Of a stretch of 64,000 bases of DNA, positions 11,102 through 22,930 are shown piece after piece; within the stretch, counting starts at the first letter, position 1, and every line of letters starts with the position of its first letter. This stretch comes from Medakamo hakoo (lineage: Eukaryota; Chlorophyta; Trebouxiophyceae; Coccomyxaceae), in contig CP089464.1 of assembly GCA_026636295.1 (NCBI GenBank), positions 1-64,000 of the forward strand. Direction: 5' to 3'. The position numbers were made by a program, and so were the translations under genes. The notes beneath the pieces were generated by a model. That model made no database searches. It was not told the origin of the DNA and saw only the letters and a list, made by a program, of their open reading frames with translations.

Positions 11102-14100
11102 TCAAAAGACGACCACCCGCCCGCCGTACCCCATCCCCTCCAGCGCCGGCTTCACCACGTCCTCCACCAGCGCTGGCGGCCCGCACGTGAACGCCATCGC
11201 GCCCTCGCCCGCTTCAAACGCGTGCTCACGCAGCATGCGGCCGTCGATGCGCCCGCGCGCGTGCGGCCAGGCCGGGCCCGGGCGGGAGAGCGTGTAGACG
11301 ACGCGGAAGCGGCCGGCCGACGCGTCCGCCAGCGCGTCCAGCTCGGCCTGCAGCAGCACGTCTTCCTCGTGGCGGTTGGCGTAGATCAGGACGGCCGACA
11401 CGTGGGACGAGGTCGGGTCTTCGACCACGGCCCGAATGACGGCGTAGCAGGGCGTGATGCCGGTGCCGGCCGCGACAAACGTCAGGCGCCGCACGCCCTC
11501 CACGGCTTTGCGGTGCAGCGTGCAGGTTTCGCCACCGGTCCACTCGAAGTGGCCGACGGGGCCTTTGGCCTGGACGGTGTCGCCGATGGCCAAGCTGTCC
11601 AGCCAGCGGGACATGACGCCGCCGCCGAGCGAGTCGTCGTAGACCTGTGGGTGGTTGGGTGTGTGGGTGGTTGCGTGGTGGGCGCGGCGGCGGCAGGGAG
11701 CGTTGGAGGGCGAACCTGTCCGCCGCGCGCGCGCGCGGCCTGCACAGGCACACACGCGCGCCCGCCCCCCCGCCCACCCTCCCCACCGCCACCCTGTCTC
11801 ACCTTGATCAGCAGGTCCAGGCACTCGTCGTCAGGCTTGGAGATGGGCGTGTACGCGCGCATCACCTCTCCGGTCGCGGGCGTGCCATACAAAAACACGT
11901 GTTTGCCCACGGGCAGGCCCAGCGTTGTCCCCGCCGGCAGGCCAAACCGGAACAGGCGGGTGTTGGGGGAGAGCACCGTCTTGGCCACGAGCGGGAAAGC
12001 CTTGCGGGACCGAGGGTCCAGCGCGACGGGCGGGCCCGGCGTCGGCGGCGCCGCCGACGTCCCATTCGCCGTGTCCTCCTTTTCCTCGACCAGGTCGCCG
12101 ATGTAGTACTCTTCCAGCATGGCCTTGGCCTTGGCCGAGTGAATGGCGTCGAAGTCGGCCGTTGCGTCCGCGCCCGCCGTGATCAGAATGGACTCAGCCC
12201 CGCCCGGGTGGGCGTCCAAAAACGCGGTGGCGTCGTACACCCTGCCACGGTAACTGAACCAGGCGGAGGCCTCGTCCGCGTGGGCGGCCAGTTCGGCCGG
12301 CGTGATGCGGCGGGCGCCGGCCTTTGGCGCGGCGGCAGCCGCCGTGCCGGCCGCAGGCGCGGCGGCAGCCTCCCGCGCCGCCGCTTCCTCTTCCCGCCAG
12401 CCGACATTGCCCAACGGGCCGGGGTGGATGGGCGCCGGGTGCTGGAAACGCAGGACGAGCTGGCCGGGCGTCAGCGCCGCGCCGGACCCGTACGCGGCGG
12501 TCGGCTGAGCCAGGCTTTCGACGTGCGCTTTCACGGAAAAGTGTTGGTTGCCCATCTGTTGTGGGGTGAGGCGGGGCAGGGCGGACAAGGCAGACCGTGA
12601 GAGAGGCGTGGGACGGTGTGAGCGGGTGGTCTGGCGGCGCGGGCCAGGGGGCGGTGGCCGTAGCGGGTTGAAACGTGCGCGCGCGCGCGCGCGCTTCCCG
12701 GCTCGCACGACGCGCACGGTCGCCACCACCACCACCAGCCCACAGCCCAGCACAGCACGTGTGCTGCGCTGCCGGCTGCAGTGCGTCCCACACGCCCACT
12801 TCCCCCACAGGCCTTTGGCATCAAAAAAAAAAACGCACCATGCCCAGCAAAGACCACACCACCGCATCCCGCCCGGGTTGGGTGTTCATGCTTTCGTCCG
12901 CCGCCCGCAGCTGGATGTCGCCGGCAGGCGCGTTGACCAGCTCTTCCACGCTGAAATCCACGCTCCAGTGCACCCACGTCCAGTGCATGCCGTGCTCGGT
13001 CGGCGGTTCGGCCCGGTGGATGGCGGCCGGCCTCCACACGCGCCCACCGTCCAGCGTCAGTTCGACGCGCACGATTTTGCGGCCGCCGCCCGCGTACGCG
13101 TACCCCTTGAACGGGACTTTCGTGTCGCCGGGCGCCGACAGCGGCACGACGGCGTCGTGGCCGGGCGAGCACACCGCGGAGTTGATGTTGAAGTGGTTGA
13201 TCATGTAGTCCGGGTCGCGCCACGCGCCCGCGGCTTCCGCGGCTTCAGGCGTGTGCACGTGCGGCGGGAAGACGCGGTTGTCGTAGAAATGGTACCAGTT
13301 GTCGCTCTCGGCCTCCGAGACTTCGATGCGGGTCAGCCACTTGATCGTGCGGCCGCCGATGTGGCCGGGCAGGATGACGCGCACGGGGAAGCCGTGGTCG
13401 GGCGAGAGCCAGCGGCCGTTTTGCTTGTAAGCCACCAACACGTCTTGGGCCGGGTCCAGGGCTTTGGACAACGCAATCGACGTCCCGTACGTGCCGTCGC
13501 CGTTGGGCAGCTCACCGGGCGGTCCCGTGAACCGCACAAACCGAGCGCGGCCGTCGTTTTGCACGCCAGCCGCTTTCAGGACGTCACACAGCCGCACGCC
13601 CGTCCAGATGGAGGTGGACACGGCGCCCGCACCCCAGTTGAAGCCGCGCGACTGGCGGATCATGTTTTGTTCCTTGCGCCGGTTGCCGGCGCAGCAAAAG
13701 GTGACGGTCAGTTCTCGGCGTGGCATGGCCACGATGTCGTCCATGGACAGGGTGAGCGGGGTGTCGACCAGGCCGTCGACGGTCACCGTGTGCGTCGCCC
13801 ACTCCCGCCGCGGCACCGCGCCGTGGTTGCGCACAAAGTGCAGGGCGACGGGCGTGATGAAACCGGACGACAGCAAATCGTCCAGCGGTGGCTCGCAATT
13901 CAGCGGGTGCCGCCCCGTCAGGCGGATCAGCCGGTCATCCCGAGGAATCCAGGCGTCGGGCGTGCCCGCGTCGAGGGCGGAAGGTTGCGGCGCGGGCCCG
14001 GTCGCCGCTGGTGCGGGCAGCTCGGGCGGGGCGCCCTGGTTGGCGGCCGCGAACGACGGGATGCTGGGCTGTTGCTTGTGCAGGGCGCCGTTGGCTTGGG

Positions 14101-14494
14101 CTGGCGGTGGGGACTGTGTTTTGTGTGGGGACGGGGTTGTGTGGTGGGTGTGAGAGAGAGAGCAGGCGGGGGAGGCCGCGGGCGGTCCTGAGGGCGGCGC
14201 GCGCGCGCGCGCGACCGCGTGAGCGACGAAGCTTCCGCGCATGCGGGCGCGCGTCCGGCGCAGCCGATCTCGCGCTCCACACCGGCCTGCCTTGTCTCTT
14301 GTAGGCAGCCTGATTTCGCGCACTAAAAGCCCAGAAAGGCAGAATGGCGCAGGGCGATCAGGCCCAGGGGGGCGGGCGGCGGGCAAGCGAACTGTCGTGC
14401 GTGTTTTTCTTTGCTCCTTCCCGACCCAAAAAAGCCACCACCATCCCCTGTCTCTCTCTCTCACCTTGGCCGCGCCCGGCTCGGACTCGCACAT
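11102..14494 (-). CDS. NIA: Assimilatory nitrate reductase, NAD(P)H (Mo-pterin/cyt b5/FAD)
   Basis: Four phase-0 exons (14494-14465, 14113-12839, 12555-11803, 11644-11102) give 866 aa, normal for eukaryotic NR. The cytosolic enzyme reduces nitrate to nitrite. Domain order: sulfite-oxidase-type Mo-molybdopterin domain with the Mo-ligand Cys in CCAGNRRKEQN (near residue 150); Mo dimerisation domain; cytochrome b5 with HPGG (near 548) and a second His in IHSAKA; FAD domain with RAYTPIS; NAD-binding part with GTGITP and CGPP; C-terminus VVVF. A 10-aa first exon was chosen because its donor, the GTGAGAGAG start and the acceptor at 14115-14114 match neighbouring introns. A start at 14242 without that intron would also be open. 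Low-complexity Ala/Pro hinges precede the haem domain. It is divergent from the FCP1 gene (183 bp). Confidence 0.94.
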
Positions 14495-14677
14495 GGGGAG
14501 CAGGGCCTCTGGGTGTGGTGCGTGGGGGGCAGGCCGTGCGAAGGGAGGAGGGGCAGGTGGTTGCGCTCGGCCCGCGACCGGCGTGGAGCCCACGGGACTC
14601 AAGAGAGAGAGGGAGTGGGAGTAGTGTTGATGGCAAGAGAGAGCTGATCGACGCGGCCGGCACACCGGAAAAAAAAA

Positions 14678-17093
14678 ATGGACGAGCGCGACGGCGCCGC
14701 GGCGCCCGACACCGGCCCGCCGGCGTCCGCCACCCCACCCTCCTCCCCGCCCGCCCACTCGTCCCCGTCCGCCGCCTCGTCCGGCGACGAGCTGGCGGGC
14801 GAGCTGGAGGCGGAGTTGGGGCGGGCGACGCCGGCCAGCGGCGACGCATTTGACGACGGCCGGCGTGGAGGTGCAGAGACGACGAAGAAGCGCGGCCGGG
14901 AGGAGGAGGGTGCGCAACCCAAGCAGCCGCCTGCCGGCCCGCCCGCCGTCTGCCCGCCGCACCCGGGGTCCATGGGCGGCATTTGTGTGCGGTGTGGGCG
15001 GCCCGTGCCGGCGGACGAGGTGGAAGGCAGCGTCGCCTTGCGGTGAGTCTGGATGGATATGGAGGTTGAGATGGAGCGGCGACGGCCGGGCATGGCGCGT
15101 GGGCGCCCTGGCGCTGGCGGCGGGGTGGATGGCGTCGACATGACTCCCGTTGCCCTGCACGCGGCCCTGACGCGTCGCTCTTGCGCCGAGCGACCTCGTG
15201 TTTTTCAAAAAACAGCGGGTCGGCGCGGCGGTTGCGCTTCGGTCCAGCCTGTCACCAGCGTTGTCTGGGAGGGGCACACGGGCGTGTGAGGGTCTGCAGG
15301 GGCACACGGGGCGGTGCCTGCAGCACAGCCGCACAAGAAAGAAAGCCACCGGAGCGATGCGGGCGGAGACAAAGCCAAAGCATGCCGGCGGGCGGGTGCG
15401 GGCTGTGTCGGCAGGCCAATGAAAGGCACGCACTCCCTCCTCTCACCCTCGCCCCCCACCTCGCCCTCACCACCCCCAACGCAGCTACATCCACGGCGGC
15501 CTGCGCCTGCACGCCGAGGAAGCCGCCCGCGTCCGGGCCGCCGCCACCTCCGCCTCCACCGCCGGCCGCCGCCTGCACTTGGTCCTCGACCTCGACCACA
15601 CGCTCCTCAACTCCACGCGCCTGGACGAAGTCCCGCCGGCTCTGCGCCCCAAGCTGGACGCCGCGTTCCAGTGGGAAGACGACGCCGTCGCGGCCGCCAT
15701 GGCCAAGGAAGAAGGAGCGACGCGCGATGGCGGCAGAGTCTTGAAGAAAGCGCGGGACGGCAGCGCCGACGCCGACGCCGGTGCTGGTGGTAGTGGTGGA
15801 GGTGGTGGAAGCGGCAGCGTGCCGCCGCCCCGGCCTGTCGACCCACGCCTGCGTCCGGCTGGGTCGTCTGCGGGTCCGCCGTCTTCGGCGCCGGCGCCGG
15901 CGGCGCCGGCGGTGGCGGATCCTCGCCGCCGTGGCGGGGCAGCGACCACGTCCACGTCCACCACCTCCACCCGCCCGCCGCCGCCGCCGACCGACCCGCG
16001 CCTCCGCCCGGCCGTGCCGCGGCCGCCGCCGCCGCCGCCGCCCCACCCCCTGCGCACGCTCTTCTCCCTGCCCGACATCGGCCTCATCACCAAGCTGCGC
16101 CCGGGCCTGCGCGCCTTCCTGGCGTCCGCGCACGAGCGGTACGAGCTCGTCGTCTACACGCACGGCGACCGGGCGTACGCTAACGCCATGGCGCGCCTGC
16201 TGGACCCGGACGGCACCCTGTTTGGCGGGCGGGTCATCTCCCAGAACGATTCGACCGTGTCCCACGCCAAGTCGCTGGACGTCGTCCTCGGCCAGGAAAA
16301 GGCGACGCTCATCCTCGACGACACCGCCGGCGTCTGGCCTGGCCACGCCGCCAACCTCATCCTGGTGGACCGCTACATCTACTTCCCGGCGTGCGCGGGC
16401 CGGTTTGGCACGGGCCGGCCGTCCCTGCTGGAGTCCGGCCGGGACGAGGTCCCCGCCCGCGGCACGCTCGCGAGCGTGGGCCGGGTCCTGGACGCCGTCC
16501 ACGCGCGCGTGTTTGCAGGCGGCGGCACGCCCGCCGCCGCCGACGCCGCCGCCGCCGCCGCCGCCCCAGCACCGCCGTCCACTGATGTCCGCGTCCACTT
16601 GGCCGCCGAACGCGCGGCCGTGCTGGCCGGCTGCGTCCTGGTCCTGTCCGGCTGCGCGCCGATCGGGGTGGACGCGGCGACCTCGCCCGTCGGCTGCGCG
16701 GCGACCAGTCTGGGCGCGCGCGTGGAGCCGGCCGTCGTGGCTGGCGTCACCACGCACGTCGTCGCGGCGGTCGACGGCACGGCCAAAGCGGCGGCGGGCC
16801 GGGCCGCGGGCGCGGCGGTCGTGGGGCCGGACTGGGTGTGGTCGGCCTCGTACCTGTGGCGCCGCGCGCCGGAGGCGGCCTTCCCGCCGCCGCTGCCCGC
16901 CGCGGCGGGTGGGGGGGCCGGCGGCGGACGCGGTGGCGCGCCGCCCGGTGTCGGACAGCAGCGCACGGAAGCGGAGGACGTGGCGGCGGCGGCGGCCGCG
17001 GCGGGCGGCGGGCGGCGTGGTGGAGGGGATGGTGGTGGTGGCGGTGGTCGCGCCAGCGACGACAGCGGCGTCCACATCGACGGCGTCCTGTAG
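14678..17093 (+). CDS. FCP1: RNA polymerase II CTD phosphatase, FCP1/CPL type with BRCT domain
   Basis: Two exons (14678-15042, 15485-17093) give 657 aa. It dephosphorylates the RNA Pol II C-terminal repeats in the nucleus, recycling the polymerase. The N-terminus has an acidic/basic low-complexity segment, then CPPHPGSMGGICVRCG, a short Cys motif found in plant CPL3/CPL4 just before YIHGGLRL; the exon junction falls exactly there. The phosphatase core holds the catalytic DLDHTLL (DxDxT), then LRPGLRAFL, the helper LDDT and FPAC. A long Gly/Pro/Asp insert splits the front of the domain. A BRCT domain follows (about residues 485-570, with the W in GPDWVW). The tail is Ala/Gly-rich. A ten-base A-run directly precedes the ATG. 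Confidence 0.9.
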
Positions 17094-17409
17094 ACCGCGC
17101 GCGCGCCAGGGTAGCTGGTCACGCCGAAGCGGAGCCGTAGCACAGCCCCGGTTGCGCCGTGTCCGGGGCTGTGGCGGTCACCGTCGTGGTCGGTGGCGTC
17201 GAAACGTTCCGCAACCCAGGCCGGCGTTGGGGGGGGGGGGCGCGGGGTCGCGCGCGCGTGACCTGCCCTGGCGCCACACGGCCCTCACCCCGACCGGCAA
17301 AGAGAGAGAAGAGAAGAGAGAGAGAGACTAGGCAACAGAGAGCGTGTATGTCATGCACGGCGAAGAAGAAGAAAGAAACAATGCAGGCAAATCCTAACAA
17401 AAAAATGCG
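17094..17409. other. Convergent intergenic spacer with 11-bp hairpin
   Basis: 316 bases lie between the stops of FCP1 and VPS15. They contain a perfect hairpin (CACAGCCCCGG at 17141-17151, CCGGGGCTGTG at 17163-17173, 11-base loop) and an A/G-rich tract at 17300-17400 that could serve 3'-end formation. No gene is seen. Confidence 0.6.
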
Positions 17410-20400
17410 CTACCTCCACGCTTTCACCACGCCGTCCCGGCTCGCCGACAGCAGCACCCGCCCGCCGCCCAGCCCGTCCAGCGCCGCCAGCGCCGTCACC
17501 GCGTCCCGGTGGGCCAGAGCGCGGGCAGACGAGGGCTCGACCAAGCCCGGACCGGCGGCCGCGACGGGCGGCGCGGGCGCGGCCGCCGCGCAGGGTGCTT
17601 CATCCACGGTCGGCACGCCGTCGACCGTGCGGCGGGCATACATGCGCGCGCGCGCCGACGGCGCGAGCGCGGCCCCGGCCCCGGCCCCGCCCGGCCGCGC
17701 CCCGCCGCCGCCGCCGCTGCCGTCTTCGCCGGCGCTGCCGCTGTCGGCGGTGGGGTCGCCCGCGACGATGTACGATTCCTCGGGCGCGGCGCCGTCCCAC
17801 AGGCGGACGCAGCCGTCGGCGGACCCGGTGAGGAGGGGGCCCGCGCCCGTGGACAGGAGGGCGCGCACGCCGCCCGGCTGACCGGTCGCCGCGCCCGGAT
17901 CCAGGTCGCCCGGCTGGGGCCGGGGCGGCGCCGCCGGCGCTTCCGCCAGCGTGGCAGGCCGGGCGGCCGCGGCAGCCGCGTCGGCCGCGACGCGGAAGAC
18001 GGCCCGCGGCAGCCCGGCCGCCACGTCCCACAGGCAGGCCTCGCCCGCGGCGGCCACCCACACGAGCGGGCCGGCCGGCGGCGGCCCGCCCCGCACGCCC
18101 AGCCGCGCGCGCGGGGCCGTCGCCGCCGCCGCCGCCAGGACGCGCGCCCCGCCCGGCAGGCGCCACGCGTGCGAGCACAGGGCCAGGCGCGCATCCCACA
18201 GGGACACCACCCCCCGCGACGTGCCGGACAGCAGCCAGGCGTCGGACGGGGTCGACGGCGCGTCCGCGCCGCCGCCGCCGCCGCCGCCGCCCAGCACGAC
18301 GCACACCGCCCCCTCCCGCGGGTCCGCCGGCAGCGCCCACGCCGCCGCGTGCGCGCCGCGCGGGTCGGACCGCACGTCCCAGGCGCGCACGCCGCCGCGC
18401 AGCGTGGAGTACAGGAGCAGGCGGCCCCAGTCGTGCAGGGCCAGGACGGGGCCGTCGCCGGCGGGCGGCAGCGCGGTCACCTGGGCCAGGCCCGCCACGC
18501 GCTCCGGGCCGCCCGCGGCCGCCCTGCCCACGCCCGCGCCGCCGCCGCGCGCGTAGGACGCCCGCCACACGTGGATGGACCCGTCGGAACAGCCCGTCGC
18601 GACCGTGTCGCCGTCCGCGCACGCCGCCGCGCACGTCAGCCGCCCGCCGCCCGCCGCCTGGCCGCCGTACACGCCGCGCGAGCGTTGGGAGACGTCGCGC
18701 TCCAGGCCGGCGCCGTCCCACACGCGGGCCGTGCCGTCGGCCGACGCGGACACGAAAAACCGGCCTCCCCGCGCCACAGCCAGGGCTGTGACCGCCCGCG
18801 AATGCTCCGCCAGGTGGGCGAGCGGCACGCCGCGAGGGCGCCAGGGCGACGCCGCGCGCGCGTCGGCGGCCGTGGTCGGGAGTTCGGAGGCCAGCGCGGC
18901 CGCGATGCCCGGGTTGATGGCGGGCGCGGTGCCGGCCACGGCGGCCGCCGCCGCCGCCGCCGCCGCTTCGGCTGCCAGCACGCGGGACGCCTGCATGACC
19001 AGGCGGGCGGACGCGGCCGCCGTGTCTGGTGCCGCGTCGCTGCCGCGCCCGCCGTCGCCGCCGCCGCCGCCACCATCCCGGGCGCCGCCCCCACCCCCCA
19101 GCCCAAACAGGCCGAGCCACCCGCCCGCGACGGCGGCGCCGCCCAGGCCCGCCGCGCCCGTGGCGTCGCCGGGTAAGGGGACGCGGCAGGCGGACGCGGC
19201 CAGGGCCTCCGCAGGGACGGCGTAGAAGGGCGGGGTGTCTTCGCCGCCCTCCCACGCGCCGCCACCATTCTTGTCCACCGCCACGCCCGCCGCCGCCAGC
19301 GCGTTGGCCAGGGCGGACGCGTCGGGGCCGGCAGCGTCGCCGCCCGTCGGCACAGCCAAGACGGGCGCGGTCGTGGTTTGGGTGAGGGGCGGAGGCGGGG
19401 TGGGTGGTGGGCTGGGCGGCGGCGGCGGCGGCTGGTCGCCCTCGCCACCCCCGCCGCCATCAGTCAGGCACGCCGCGAGCTCGGCCGCGTCGGTCCAGGA
19501 CACGGGGGGCCGGGCCAAGGCGGGGCTGATGAGCGGGGCCAAGAGGGCGTGGGCCTCGCCCGGGCTGAGCGCCCGCGACGCAGCCGCAGCAAACGCGGCC
19601 GCGCCCGCGCGGACGACCGGCGGTTCGCCCGGCTCCAGCAGCCGGGGCAGGACCCGGCGCGCGGCCGCGAGCAAGGCGCGCTTGCGGAGGAGGCACGCGG
19701 ACGCGGGCGTGCGGTCGGAGGCGGCCGCGCCCCCACCGCCGCCCCCACCGCCGCGGGCTGCGGCAGCCAGGAACCCGAGCGCGGCCGCCACGACGGCCGG
19801 CTCCCCGTCCGACAGCGCCTGTTCCAGGCAGGGCAGGAGGAAGGCTTCCAGGCCGGCCGGCCCGGCCACGGACGCCAGCCCGCCCGCGTGCTGGAAAAAG
19901 GCGGTCCTCAACCGCCAGTCCCGGTCGTTGAGGAAGGTGATGGCCAGCGGCAGCAGAAAGTCGTTGGCCTCGGTCCGGCCCAGGAGGGCGACCAGGTCGT
20001 CGAACCAGGGCAGCAGCGCGCACCGCGCGGCCGGGCTGGTGGCCGGGCCGACCGCCAGGTCGTGGACGGCCCGCTCCACGCACCGGACGAGGGCGGCGGC
20101 TTCGTCTGCGGCCTCGGATGGAGGAGGGCGAGGAGCGGGCGTGGCCGGGTCGGCCGGCGCGCCGGCAGCAGCCAGGGCGCCGCCGTCACCGCTGCCGCCG
20201 TCGCCGCCGCCGCCGCGGTCGCCACCCACGACCAGCCTCGCCGCGGCGGCTGCGACGGGGACCACGCACTGCGCCCACTGGACGCGCACGCACTCGTCCG
20301 GGTCGGCCGGGACCAAGGACAGGGCCGGGAAGATGTACTCGGAAAAGACGCGGGCGTCGCCCGGGGGCAGCGAGCAGACGGCCCGCACGACGCGGGCCAG

Positions 20401-22366
20401 CGCGCGCAGGGCGGCGCAGCGGACGCGCGCGGCGCCGTCGCCCGTCGCCGCCGCCAACAGGTACGGCACGGCGCGCTGCAGGCGGGCGCCGTCGTCCGCG
20501 GCCGCCGCGGCCGCGCCAATCAGGCCCGCCGCTGCCGCCCGCGCGTCCGTGGACCGAGCGCCGCGCAGCAGGGAGCAGGCCAGGTGGGTGACGAGGACGG
20601 CGATGTCGGTGGGCTGGAAGGAGGGTGGAGGCGGCGGGGCGTGCGCGTCTGCTTCGTCCAGCACGGCCGCCAGGGCCGCGTGCGGGGCGGGCCACGGTTT
20701 CAAGGGTGGACGGCTGGCGGCCATGGAGGCGGACGGCGAGGCGGGCGTGCCGTCCGCGTCTCCCGGCGGCGGCGGGCTGGCCGTGTCCAGGCGGGTTGAC
20801 GCGGTCAGCCGCGCCAGCAGCCCCTCCGTGTCCGCCAGCAGCGCGCCCACGTCCTGGACCAGGCCGGAGGACGAGGGTGGAGGTGGTGGCGGCGGCGGCG
20901 GCGGTGCAGCCGGCCCGCCGCGGGGCGAGGCCGGCTGGCCTTGGCCCAACAGGAGCGCGGCCAGGTCGGCCTCACCCCCACCCCCACCCCCACCCGGGCG
21001 TACCTGGGCGCCCGCACCACCACTGCTTTCCTCTGCCACCGCCGCTTTCTTCAACGCCGGCCACGCGCGGACCAGGGCCGCCACCCGGCCGTCCGCGTCC
21101 CGCCCCAGCTGGTCTGACCAGACGGCGTGCAGGAGGGCGGCGCGGGCGGGCGGGACGGCGCCGGCCTCGCCCAGCCGGGCGACGCAGGCCGCGGCCGTCG
21201 GCCGGGCGGCCGGGTCGGCCGCGACCATGGCCGCGACCAGGGCCTGGACGTGCCCGTCGAACGCGGACTCGGGCCCCGCCACCGCCGCCAGCGCCGACAC
21301 GGGGTCGGCGTCCGCCTCACCCCGCCTGTACGCCAGCAGGGCCGGCAGGTCGAACAGCGGCCGCCCGTCGGCGAACAACTCGGCCAGGACGCAGCCCGCG
21401 GCAAAGACGTCCATCGCGGGCGTGTGGGCCGCAGCGGCGGCGGCGGGCGGGCGGTGGTGGTGCGCGCCGCCCGCCCCGCCGCCGTCCACAAACCGTTCCG
21501 GCGCCAGGCAGCACCGGCGCCGCCCGGCCGACGCCGTGTCAAAGTACAGCGAAAAGTCGGCGGGGTTGTCGGCCGGCAGGGACGACGGCTTGAAGGGCGC
21601 CGACCAGTCGGCCAGGAACGCCCACCCGCCCGACGTCAGCAGCACGTTTTCGGGCTTGACGTCGCCGTGGACCAGGCCCGCGCCGTGCGCGTCCGCCAGC
21701 GTCACCAGCACCTGCCACGCCACCCACCGCTTCTCGGCCGGCGACATGAACGGCCGCGTCGCCAGGGCGGCGGCCACGGACGTGTGCGCGTGCGGGCGGA
21801 TCAGGTGCGCGCCGCGTGGCGTCTCCCGGATGACGGCCCAGGGCAGGGTGTGGGACGCGGCGTGGGGCAGCGCAGCCAGGCGGTCGCGCTCGTCGGCCAG
21901 GGCGCGGGCGTAGGGGCGCAGGGACGGCGTGTCAGTCCGCTTTTGGTAGACCTGGCGTGTTGAGGGAGCGGGGTGAGAGGGAGGGAGGGGGGGGGGGTGA
22001 GAGGCGGGGCGGGTGGGCGCGAGCGCGGCGTGGCACGCCGCGCGGAAATAAACGTTCTGTTCCGTTCAGCGCCTCCTTCCGCCTCACCTTGACCACCACC
22101 AGCCCGGCCTCATCGTGCACGCACACCGCGGACTTGAGCAGGCGGCCGCCGGCTGTTGGGTGGGGTGCGTGGGGTTTGATGCGTGAGTTTTTTGCGTGAG
22201 TTTTTTGCGTGTTGCCCCGACGCGGACGCATGCCCCCCTCTCCCCCGACACCTGTCGACGCACCCAGCGCCTCCTTGAACACGACGTGCGGGATGTCGCC
22301 CTGGGCGATGAGGTCTATGGCCGCGGCAGGCCGGCCGCCGCCGGGCTGGGTCAGGGCGTTGCCCAT
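17410..22366 (-). CDS. VPS15: VPS15 / PI3-kinase regulatory subunit 4
   Basis: Three exons (22366-22252, 22152-22088, 21951-17410) give 1573 aa. VPS15 is the pseudokinase scaffold of the VPS34 PI3-kinase complex in autophagy and endosomal sorting. The N-terminus MGNALTQPGG carries the N-myristoylation Gly2 typical of the family. The kinase-like domain has HGDVKPENVL and LADWS where an active kinase has DFG, then FSLYFDT and CCLAPERF, which are diagnostic of VPS15. HEAT-like Ala-rich helices fill the middle. C-terminal WD40 repeats (for example SASADGTARVWDG, TGSADGCVRLWDG) end with the final VVKAWR. Poly-Gly/Pro inserts make it longer than the human protein. Exon 1 (38 aa) is supported by FKEALGAS, as in other VPS15 N-termini. 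It is divergent from the PQ-loop gene (129 bp). Confidence 0.92.
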
Positions 22367-22495
22367 GTTCCGCAAAAAAAAGAGGAGTGGTGATGGTGTG
22401 TCTGTTTTTTTGGCAATGCCCGTGTCACACTTTTCCACTTTTTTTTTTCCGACACGGCCCCTCCTCTCCACACGCAAGCAGGCCTCCCCACTCCA

Positions 22496-22867
22496 ATGCC
22501 CTCCCGCACAGACATCGCGGCCAATGTCCTGGGCACGGTGGGCGGCGTCTTCCTATCTGTCTGCCTCCTGCCGCAGCTGTACCGGATTTACCGCACGCGC
22601 TCGGCCGCCGACCTGGACTATTCGTGGATGGCCCTGTACGGCGCCGGCCTGGCTTTGAACTTGGCCTACTTGGTGCTCGCCAAAGCGCCCGTGGGTGCGG
22701 CGTTCCATGCCGTGGAGCTGGGCCTTGTGTTTGTGATGGTCGGCGCCAAAGCCGCGCTGGAGCGAGGCCTGGTCCCGAGCAAGGGTGGTGCGGCTGACGC
22801 CGCGGCCGACCACCCCGGCCCGCCCGTCCCGCCGACAAGGGGTAGTGGAAGTGTTGCCGCCGCGTGA
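22496..22867 (+). CDS. Small PQ-loop membrane protein (single three-helix unit)
   Basis: Single exon, 123 aa. One MtN3/PQ-loop unit is seen: TM1 around residues 8-28 with the PQ motif LPQLYRIYRTRSAADLD, TM2 around 42-60 and TM3 around 66-86, followed by a hydrophilic tail. Eukaryotic SWEETs and cystinosin-type PQ-loop proteins normally carry two such units in seven TMs. A single three-TM unit resembles bacterial SemiSWEETs, which work as dimers. Substrate unknown; sugar transport would be a guess. It is divergent from VPS15. Confidence 0.75.
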   Translation: MPSRTDIAANVLGTVGGVFLSVCLLPQLYRIYRTRSAADLDYSWMALYGAGLALNLAYLVLAKAPVGAAFHAVELGLVFVMVGAKAALERGLVPSKGGAADAAADHPGPPVPPTRGSGSVAAA

Positions 22868-22930
22868 CGGGCGCGCCCTGTAAATGATGGAAAGCCAAGG
22901 AAATGGCATGCTACACTACAATGTCTTTTT

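Noticed and set aside
14114-14242. Intron-free nitrate reductase N-terminus starting at 14242
   Set aside because: The frame is open, but the stretch has the purine-rich start and CACAAAACACAG end of a local intron, and splicing yields a family-typical N-terminus. It is kept as an alternative only.
19235-21913. 892-aa plus-strand ORF opposite VPS15
   Set aside because: Shadow frame of VPS15, which has clear kinase-like and WD40 motifs on the minus strand.
17410-22366. Calling VPS15 an active protein kinase
   Set aside because: The DFG position is changed to ADW and the overall layout is that of the VPS15 pseudokinase-like scaffold.
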